Positions 6,095 through 11,423 of a stretch of 11,423 nucleotides of DNA are shown here, piece after piece. The position numbers and the translations under genes were made by a program. Under the pieces are notes generated by a model. It did no database searches and was not told where the DNA came from. It worked only from the letters and a program-made list of their open reading frames with translations. The first letter of the stretch is position 1; the number at the start of each line of letters is the position of its first letter. Origin of the DNA: an uncultured Brachyspira sp. (GTDB taxonomy: Bacteria > Spirochaetota > Brachyspiria > Brachyspirales > Brachyspiraceae); assembly GCF_934747485.1 (NCBI RefSeq), contig NZ_CAKVGN010000082.1:1-11423 (forward strand), written 5' to 3'.

Positions 6095-7822
6095 TTAATA
6101 TTTAAACTCCACAGTATAATGTGTAATAGCATTGTCTGGCATAATGTACTCTCTATTATTCATCAAAAGCTCAAGCATATCAGCCATAGCATCAAGCTCC
6201 ATTCCTCTAAGTACATTTTTTATATATCCTCCTTGTCCACCTGAAATATCAGGATCCCAATAAGTTCCATCTCTCAATTCTTTTGCTGTCTTTCTCAAAT
6301 AATTTATTACAATAGAATATTCTTTAATAGTATTATACATATCTTCTATTTGCTTATAGTCTACAAGCTGAACTGCCTTATTATTAATATTAAGCATTAC
6401 TTTTTCACCGCCGCTCTGCCATACCATTAATTTATCCGTATAGTCTATAGGAGTAATAACTGTCCAATCTTCATCTTTATTAGGCTCTTTATCCTTGATT
6501 AAAAACTGATTAAGCCCCGCTGTTTTTATATGTTCTTCTGTAATAGTAAAATATTCCTGCCCGCTGTCATAAGCAGCTCTTATTTCTTCATAAGGAGGTA
6601 TAGGCACATAATAAGTTTTGTTATTTATTGTATAAGTTCCATAAGGCGAGTTGTCTGATTTATAATATCTGCCGTCATTTAGTTTTACCCAATTAGGTTC
6701 TTCAGCTGTTTCTATCTTATTTGGTATATAAGGTAAATTTCCGCCAAGTGATAAATAAAAATCTATTTCATTTGCCTTGTCATAAGCTGAAGAATTAGGC
6801 TCTACCTGCCAATTTACGCCATCGGTAGTTGACCATATAGTATTATCATTTTCAAAAGACTGAGTTCTATAATCCCATACTCCCGGAATATGTTCATAAT
6901 ATACTCTTTCACCTTTTGTAACATATATTTTATTTTCATCATAATGAACATAAAGACTGCTTCTTTGTCCCCAAGGAGTATTTCTTTTTTCCCAATTATC
7001 ACCTATAGAAGTATCTTTACTTTTATGTACTCTATAATACACATTTTTACTTATTGTAAATGGTGGGGCATTATCACTTCTGCATCCGTCTGGATTTTGC
7101 TCAAAAAAATCTTCTCTTAAACCTATTAAATATATATAATCTTTAAACTCAACAATTCTATAACTACTGGCTCCAAATCTTCCTTGAAAGCTCGCATTAG
7201 GGTCTGTACTTACTGAAGGAAAAGTTTTATAAACATTATCATAAGAACCCTCAGTTCTCCAATTTATTAAATCTGATGATGTCCTTATCTCATTATTAAA
7301 AGTTATGCCTGTAAGAAATGAATGTTCCCTTTCTTCACCTTTACAATTTTTAGTAGTAAAAGAACTTGAAGAATACCAATACTTTCCATAATCATAATAT
7401 TCATACAAAACTCTGTTTTCTTCTATTACATTCATTCTTAATAAATCATAATAGCCTTTACTGTTTTTATCATAAACTATTATATTTCCATTATCATCTA
7501 TTTGAAGTATTATATCTTCTGCTTTTTTATTTAATGTTTTGCTTTTAGGGTCATAATCATACATATAGTCAGCTAATATATACCATTTGCCTTGATATCT
7601 AAACTTCCTTCTAAAGCCTCCAAATACTTCGCCGTCTTTGGCAGGAACTGGGTTTACATCAATATGGCCGGGTATTGTGTCTTCCGGCAATCTAAAATCT
7701 GTTTCAGGAGGTATATAAGTGGGACCTAATATATTAATTTTTTCGCAAGATATAATTAACACTATTACAATAATTAATAAAGAAAATATTAAGTATACTT
7801 TTTTATTAAATTTCTTTTTCAT
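6095..7822 (-). CDS. Putative surface lipoprotein with Asp-box-like motifs
   Basis: A 575-residue exported protein. A lysine-rich N-terminus and hydrophobic segment (about 9-25) end in LIISC, a lipobox predicting lipidation at C26, then a short Pro-rich linker. Residues 60-470 are rich in Tyr, Trp and short beta-strand patterns. Three sites resemble the Asp-box of sialidase-type beta-propellers (SxDxGxxW): TSSDLINW (181-188), SKDTSIGDNW (268-277) and STTDGVNW (331-338), each after a strand-like stretch. A more helical tail follows (about 488-560). I see no sialidase RIP motif and do not claim glycosidase activity; a binding or structural surface propeller is as likely. Only a weak GCGG ribosome site precedes the ATG, but the signal peptide fixes the start. 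It is flanked by its own promoter candidate upstream and the structured repeats downstream. I do not recognise the exact family. Confidence 0.8.
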   Translation of the reverse strand: MKKKFNKKVYLIFSLLIIVIVLIISCEKINILGPTYIPPETDFRLPEDTIPGHIDVNPVPAKDGEVFGGFRRKFRYQGKWYILADYMYDYDPKSKTLNKKAEDIILQIDDNGNIIVYDKNSKGYYDLLRMNVIEENRVLYEYYDYGKYWYSSSSFTTKNCKGEEREHSFLTGITFNNEIRTSSDLINWRTEGSYDNVYKTFPSVSTDPNASFQGRFGASSYRIVEFKDYIYLIGLREDFFEQNPDGCRSDNAPPFTISKNVYYRVHKSKDTSIGDNWEKRNTPWGQRSSLYVHYDENKIYVTKGERVYYEHIPGVWDYRTQSFENDNTIWSTTDGVNWQVEPNSSAYDKANEIDFYLSLGGNLPYIPNKIETAEEPNWVKLNDGRYYKSDNSPYGTYTINNKTYYVPIPPYEEIRAAYDSGQEYFTITEEHIKTAGLNQFLIKDKEPNKDEDWTVITPIDYTDKLMVWQSGGEKVMLNINNKAVQLVDYKQIEDMYNTIKEYSIVINYLRKTAKELRDGTYWDPDISGGQGGYIKNVLRGMELDAMADMLELLMNNREYIMPDNAITHYTVEFKY

Positions 7823-7883
7823 AATAAGACAAACCGCAAATATATTTTTAACAATCTTTATAAAACAAATAAAACATACCGCT

Positions 7884-7911
7884 ATTCTACATTACAAATA
7901 TAATTTTTCAA
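7884..7911 (-). promoter_or_regulatory. Candidate promoter of the lipoprotein gene
   Basis: On the - strand TTGAAA (7911-7906) and TAGAAT (7889-7884) are spaced by 16 bases, each one mismatch from the sigma70 consensus. Transcription would start near 7877, giving a leader of about 55 bases. The rest of the gap 7823-8054 is AT-rich, and I see no gene or strong structure in it. Confidence 0.45.
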
Positions 7912-8052
7912 GCTAATTTTATAATTTTGTTTCAAGATTATGAGTTTCTGTGATGTTTTGTATAAAAAAGCTGCTATTATTAAATACACATTATTGCTTA
8001 CTTTAAGAATTAAAAATATTATGATAGAATTATTTCTAAAATTTTCACATTT

Positions 8053-8090
8053 ATAAAAAAGCATAAGGCTCATAAAAAACCTTATGCTTT
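8053..8090 (-). terminator. Rho-independent terminator of the permease-phosphoesterase-cupin operon
   Basis: A perfect 11-bp inverted repeat, AAAGCATAAGG (8058-8068) and CCTTATGCTTT (8080-8090), with an 11-base loop. Read on the - strand the stem runs straight into a T6 tract (8060-8055, partly within the stem), 31 bases after the cupin stop codon. It is the best terminator in the window, and it insulates the operon from the lipoprotein promoter. Confidence 0.88.
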
Positions 8091-8120
8091 ATATAAAAGA
8101 TTATTTATTAAAAAATACCA

Positions 8121-8444
8121 TTATGGCTTCACCTGTATAACAACTACCTTAAAAGATTCTATTGCCTTTAATGAATGATTGGCATTGGCAGGTATTAAAA
8201 TAGATTCTCCTTCAGATAATACATAAGCATCATTTTCTATAGTCATCTCAAACTTACCATCTATAGTTATAACCAATACATCTCCTGTACTGCTATGAGT
8301 TGGTATAGCTTTGTCTTTGTCTACAGAAAGTATTTTTATTGCTAAATTATCTCTGTCTACTAAGGTTAATGCAGAGTTAATCTCTACAGTGTCTTTTAAT
8401 GATAATACTTTTTTATAATCTATATTATTAATAAAATTTGGCAT
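8121..8444 (-). CDS. Small single-domain cupin protein
   Basis: A 107-residue cupin of the small Cupin_2 type. The conserved beta-barrel blocks are AIPTHSSTGDVLVITIDG (46-63), corresponding to cupin motif 1, and LSEGESILIPANANHSL (76-92), corresponding to motif 2. H50, D55 and H90 occupy likely metal-ligand positions, but the usual HxH pair is reduced to one His and the usual Glu is replaced by Asp, so metal binding may be altered. Small cupins of this kind range from sugar or metabolite sensors to isomerases and dioxygenases; no function can be assigned. An AAAAGGA ribosome site (8458-8452) lies seven bases before the ATG. It is last in the operon, 81 bases after the phosphoesterase, and directly followed by a strong terminator. 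Confidence 0.85.
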   Translation of the reverse strand: MPNFINNIDYKKVLSLKDTVEINSALTLVDRDNLAIKILSVDKDKAIPTHSSTGDVLVITIDGKFEMTIENDAYVLSEGESILIPANANHSLKAIESFKVVVIQVKP

Positions 8445-8505
8445 CGCAATATCCTTTTAATTTTTTTGAATTATCCAATATTTCTTTATAAAAGTCTATT
8501 GCCAT
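8428..8505 (-). CDS. Possible 25-residue small ORF ahead of the cupin
   Basis: In the gap between the phosphoesterase stop and the cupin start, an ATG at 8505 opens 25 codons beginning MAIDFYKEILDNSKKLKG and ending in TAA at 8430-8428. It overlaps the first 17 bases of the cupin gene in another frame and contains the cupin ribosome-binding site. The composition is more protein-like than usual AT-rich noise: mixed charges, and one Cys and one Gly near the end. There is no good ribosome-binding site in front of it. It could be a leader peptide coupling translation to the cupin, a remnant of an older gene, or chance. Confidence 0.22.
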   Translation of the reverse strand: MAIDFYKEILDNSKKLKGYCDAKFY

Positions 8506-8525
8506 AGCAACAAAGAATAAAAAAA

Positions 8526-9413
8526 TTATCTTTTTCTTTTTAATGTAATAATAACTACTTCAGGATAAGCAAAGAGTCTAAAAGGAAGCAGCACTGCTCC
8601 AACCCCAGATGTAACATAAATTTTTGTATTATATGCTTTCATTTTGCCGTATATACTCATTAAAGGATATTCTCTGTTTTTGTTTATAAACTCTATTAGT
8701 TTGATAGGCATAAAACTTATTTGAAGTCCATGAGTATGCCCTGCAAGAAATAAATCTATTAGCTTATTGTATCCGCCTTCTCTTGCAATTTTTAATGGGA
8801 AAAGAGGTTCATGAGATAAAAGTATGTGAAAATTATTTGTTTCTACACCTTTGGTTGCACTATCAAAATCTACTTCGTCTGTTAAAAAATCTCCAACTCC
8901 TCCTATAGAAATATAATCTCCTGCTTCATTTGTAATAAACGCTATATTATTGTCTATAGTTTTAAATCCGTTTCTTATCAAACAATTAGATACGTCGAGT
9001 GTACTCTCCCAATTATCATGATTGCCCATAACAGAATATTTGCCAAATTTTGCATTTAAATCTTTTATTCCTTCATCAAACTTTTGAACATTATTAGAAT
9101 CATAATGATGAAACCACCTCGGAGCACTGTAAATATAATCGCCTGCAAAGAGTATTAAATCAGGATTATTCTCTCTTATAATATCAGACATTTTTTTTAC
9201 ATGAGAAGTTGGTATATAAAGCCCAGCATGCATATCTGCCGCAAATGCCACTTTTGTACCTTCAAAACTATAAGGCAAATCATCAAACTCTAACTCAATA
9301 TATCTTACCCTCAAAGACCTTGAAAAATAAAACATATACAAACAAAGAATTAATATTATAAACAACAAAATTATTATAACTTTTTTCCTTTTATTAAATA
9401 TATTTCTTATCAT
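8526..9413 (-). CDS. Membrane-anchored YkuE-like metallophosphoesterase
   Basis: A 295-residue calcineurin-like phosphoesterase. A positively charged N-terminus and one membrane span (about 11-30) anchor the catalytic domain. All dinuclear metal-site motifs are present in order: DMH (D60, H62), GDY (D92), GNHDNW (N131, H132), LSHEP (H201) and AGHTHG (H226, H228). The C-terminal block YVTSGVGAVLLPFRLFAYPE (266-285) is characteristic of the YkuE/YaeI-like group, some members of which act on lipids or lipid-linked precursors (for example LpxG-type UDP-diacylglucosamine hydrolases). The substrate here is unknown. The ATG overlaps the stop of the upstream permease gene by four bases (ATGA), so translation is coupled, and the AGG ribosome site lies inside that gene. 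The partnership suggests a job in envelope lipid or lipoprotein handling, which is inference. Confidence 0.9.
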   Translation of the reverse strand: MIRNIFNKRKKVIIILLFIILILCLYMFYFSRSLRVRYIELEFDDLPYSFEGTKVAFAADMHAGLYIPTSHVKKMSDIIRENNPDLILFAGDYIYSAPRWFHHYDSNNVQKFDEGIKDLNAKFGKYSVMGNHDNWESTLDVSNCLIRNGFKTIDNNIAFITNEAGDYISIGGVGDFLTDEVDFDSATKGVETNNFHILLSHEPLFPLKIAREGGYNKLIDLFLAGHTHGLQISFMPIKLIEFINKNREYPLMSIYGKMKAYNTKIYVTSGVGAVLLPFRLFAYPEVVIITLKRKR

Positions 9414-11257
9414 ATATCACTGCCTAATAGGTTTGATGAAATTATAGTTAAAGCAAAAGATAAAATAAAAATCACTACTAAAAATATTATAAAATTAAAT
9501 ACTATATCATAAAGCACTAAGATTAATATTAATGATAAAATAATAGAGATAATAAATGATATAGCATATTTTTTAATAGAGTCATTTTTATTAATATTGT
9601 TTGCTTTACAAAAAACTGATAATAGATAAGAATTAAACAAAGAAACAGATATAAGAAACAAACCCATAAATATAAAGCTAAATATTTTTATATTATCATT
9701 CTCATATCCTTCTATATAAAGTTCATCTAAATTATTATCTTTTAATTTTTTATTTAGATATGAATATATATTATCTTTTGATTGTATTATTATTTTTTCA
9801 TTGTATGGAGATTTGTCGCCTCCTCTAAGATGCAAAAAGTCATACATAGTTTTTAAGTTAGCATATATATTATAATTATCTATATCATATATTCCAACAA
9901 CCTTAAAATACATAGTATCCAAAATACCGCGAGAGTTTTTTGCTATAAGAGAAACACTATCTCCCACTTTAAGATTTAAATATCTTGCCAAATGTTTACC
10001 TATAACAATTTCTCTATTTTCTCCTTCAAACATCTCTCCAGATAAAATATTATACTTAATATTTAAATTATCATAAGCATATACTCTAGATTGAATACTT
10101 CCTGTTCTAATAACAACACCCACAGGAAATGATATAACCCTTGTAACATCATTATTAATAATATTTATATCTCCAATAGAACCATTCAATAAAAAAGTAT
10201 TATCAGAAGTATTTTTTTTAGCAATACTATATATATTATTATCTGTAAATGTTTTTTTAGGTATTTCTAATAAAAAATCATAAGAAACTACAAAAGCAAA
10301 AATGTACACTACAATAAAACCAAATAAAATTAATAAATTAGAAAACTTCAAACTCTCTAAAAACATCTTTTTTATTGAATATATTTTTAATTTTGCAGAC
10401 AACACAGAAACAATATTTGCTAATAACACTATTAAATATATTTTATCAAAATAAAAATTATTTTTTAATATATATTTCATTATTATAAAATAAGCAGCTA
10501 AAGAAAGTATAAATCCAATAATAGAAAATATCACACTGTAAAACAAATTATTATTATTTACAAATATAAAACTAAAAAATAAAATAAAGAAATAAGCTAA
10601 AATAAAATATAAATTATTATTGTTATTTATTTTTTCATTTAAAGAATAATATACAAAATCGTCACCAAAAATTTGTTTAACTATATTATCATCTAAACTA
10701 TTATTTTTCACATATACTTCACTAGCACAATCATTAAGCTTTACAAAATTATTTAAATTATCTATATCAACCAAAGCATAATTATAATTTAATGTGTCTG
10801 ATATACTTAAAACCTCATATTCTTCAGCATTATAATGACCATCTTTGGTAATTAGTTTTAATATAACACTGTCCCCAATTTCTATATTCAAATTCTTTGA
10901 AGTTTTCTCACTTATTATAACGCCATTATTTTTTTCATAAATATTAATACCAAAAATATTATTTTCTTCTACCCCATTTAATACAATTTCTTCTTCACCT
11001 AAATAAGAAATAATAAGCGCTTTATATTTTAAGATGGCAGATACATCTTTCTTATCAAACACTTTTAAAAGATTATCTTTTTTTTGCTTATAATTATCAA
11101 TAAAATATTCAGGCGGTGCTTCATCTCTCACAGCCATATAATTAGTATTCATAATACTTGTATAATTTGCATAAGTCTGCGGTTTATCAAGATTAAAATA
11201 TAATATCAAAGAAGCAATAAATGAAATAAATACATAAAATATAACTTTTTTTTTCAT
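9410..11257 (-). CDS. Fused two-half FtsX/LolCE/MacB-like permease
   Basis: A 615-residue membrane protein. Hydrophobic segments at about 4-21, 216-233, 238-260, 272-289, 305-326, 524-546, 562-584 and 586-606 give a twofold layout: one span, an extracytoplasmic domain of about 190 residues, then three spans, repeated. This is the topology of one LolC/LolE/MacB subunit, twice in one chain. The extracytoplasmic domains also match each other: IISEKTSKNLNIEIGDSV (114-131) against IVIGKHLARYLNLKVGDSV (417-435). The second half has the clearer MacB periplasmic core-domain signature. Such permeases pair with a cytoplasmic ATPase and extrude lipoproteins, lipids or peptides; no ATPase gene lies in the window. 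The ATG is followed by nine As and preceded by a weak GAG ribosome site. It is first gene of the operon. Confidence 0.78.
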   Translation of the reverse strand: MKKKVIFYVFISFIASLILYFNLDKPQTYANYTSIMNTNYMAVRDEAPPEYFIDNYKQKKDNLLKVFDKKDVSAILKYKALIISYLGEEEIVLNGVEENNIFGINIYEKNNGVIISEKTSKNLNIEIGDSVILKLITKDGHYNAEEYEVLSISDTLNYNYALVDIDNLNNFVKLNDCASEVYVKNNSLDDNIVKQIFGDDFVYYSLNEKINNNNNLYFILAYFFILFFSFIFVNNNNLFYSVIFSIIGFILSLAAYFIIMKYILKNNFYFDKIYLIVLLANIVSVLSAKLKIYSIKKMFLESLKFSNLLILFGFIVVYIFAFVVSYDFLLEIPKKTFTDNNIYSIAKKNTSDNTFLLNGSIGDINIINNDVTRVISFPVGVVIRTGSIQSRVYAYDNLNIKYNILSGEMFEGENREIVIGKHLARYLNLKVGDSVSLIAKNSRGILDTMYFKVVGIYDIDNYNIYANLKTMYDFLHLRGGDKSPYNEKIIIQSKDNIYSYLNKKLKDNNLDELYIEGYENDNIKIFSFIFMGLFLISVSLFNSYLLSVFCKANNINKNDSIKKYAISFIISIILSLILILVLYDIVFNFIIFLVVIFILSFALTIISSNLLGSDI

Positions 11258-11287
11258 AAATAATACTCGAATAAAAATGTAAAAAAA

Positions 11288-11315
11288 ATTATATACTATT
11301 AAGCGTTTTTGTAAA
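11288..11315 (-). promoter_or_regulatory. Promoter of the permease-phosphoesterase-cupin operon
   Basis: Read on the - strand, TTTACA (11315-11310) and a perfect TATAAT (11293-11288) are spaced by 16 bases. The start would fall near 11281, leaving a leader of about 24 bases before the permease ATG. It is the best promoter match in the window. Confidence 0.6.
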
Positions 11316-11334
11316 TACAGACTTAATATTTACA
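11310..11334. promoter_or_regulatory. Candidate operator: inverted repeat over the -35 box
   Basis: TGTAAATA (11310-11317) and TATTTACA (11327-11334) form a perfect 8+8 inverted repeat with a nine-base spacer. The left half covers the -35 box of the permease operon promoter. Size and spacing suit a dimeric repressor site. The stem is A/T-dominated and lacks a T-run, so it is a poor terminator. Confidence 0.4.
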
Positions 11335-11370
11335 GTTAGAATTATCTAAAAATGCACAGGAGCCAGACAT
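11323..11370 (-). other. Cys-containing micro-ORF or gene remnant upstream of the permease operon
   Basis: On the - strand the 15-codon frame MSGSCAFLDNSNCKY ends in TAA at 11325-11323, inside the candidate operator. The open frame can be read upstream through GIPNCN until a TAA at 11391-11389. An AAGGA at 11390-11386 is 15 bases from the ATG, too far for a good ribosome site. The Cys/Asn/Ser pattern looks like the tail of a small cysteine-rich protein, so it may be a truncated gene end. Remaining sequence to 11423 shows no gene; AGGAATTCCT (11380-11389) is a perfect palindrome. Confidence 0.2.
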
Positions 11371-11423
11371 ATTGCAGTTAGGAATTCCTTAATTTCTTAA
11401 AGTATAGCATAGGTGTATCATAA

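Noticed and set aside
6814..7120. Overlapping ORFs on both strands inside the lipoprotein gene.
   Set aside because: They are shadows of a well-supported coding frame with signal peptide and motifs.
7882..8073. A 63-codon - strand ORF.
   Set aside because: It begins inside the terminator stem, has no ribosome site and runs over the lipoprotein promoter.

Overview
The window is very AT-rich bacterial DNA with the standard code: TGA is used as a stop, for example at the end of the permease gene, and Trp is encoded by TGG. Base composition, Ile/Asn/Lys-rich proteins, the lipoprotein and the GC-rich structured intergenic repeats suggest a host-associated spirochaete of the Brachyspira type. This is inference from style; low-GC Firmicutes are not formally excluded and no marker gene is present.

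Left part, + strand (1-3186). The window opens inside a tract of at least 20 AAAC tetranucleotides. A two-gene glycan cassette follows 93 bases later: a polytopic GT-C-like glycosyltransferase (175-2241) and a GtrB/DPM1-type polyprenyl-phosphate glycosyltransferase (2257-3186). The pairing matches donor synthesis (GT2) plus glycan transfer outside the membrane (GT-C). The long simple repeat upstream makes phase-variable expression plausible. The cassette is even poorer in GC than its surroundings.

Middle part, - strand (3305-7822). A cobalamin-binding radical SAM protein with an unusual CX4CX2C cluster motif (3971-5428) is followed 12 bases later by an AlkD-like alkylpurine DNA glycosylase (3305-3958), probably one transcript. 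A 666-base intergenic stretch upstream carries two copies of a GC-rich, three-hairpin repeat in the same orientation. Their stems show compensatory base changes. Then comes a 575-residue lipoprotein with Asp-box-like motifs (6095-7822) and its own promoter candidate.

Right part, - strand (8055-11423). A three-gene operon is bounded by a good promoter overlapped by an 8+8 inverted repeat and by a clear rho-independent terminator. It encodes a 615-residue permease-like protein built from two FtsX/LolCE-like halves, a membrane-anchored metallophosphoesterase overlapping it by 4 bases, and a small cupin. A 25-codon ORF may sit between the last two. No ABC ATPase is visible for the permease within the window.
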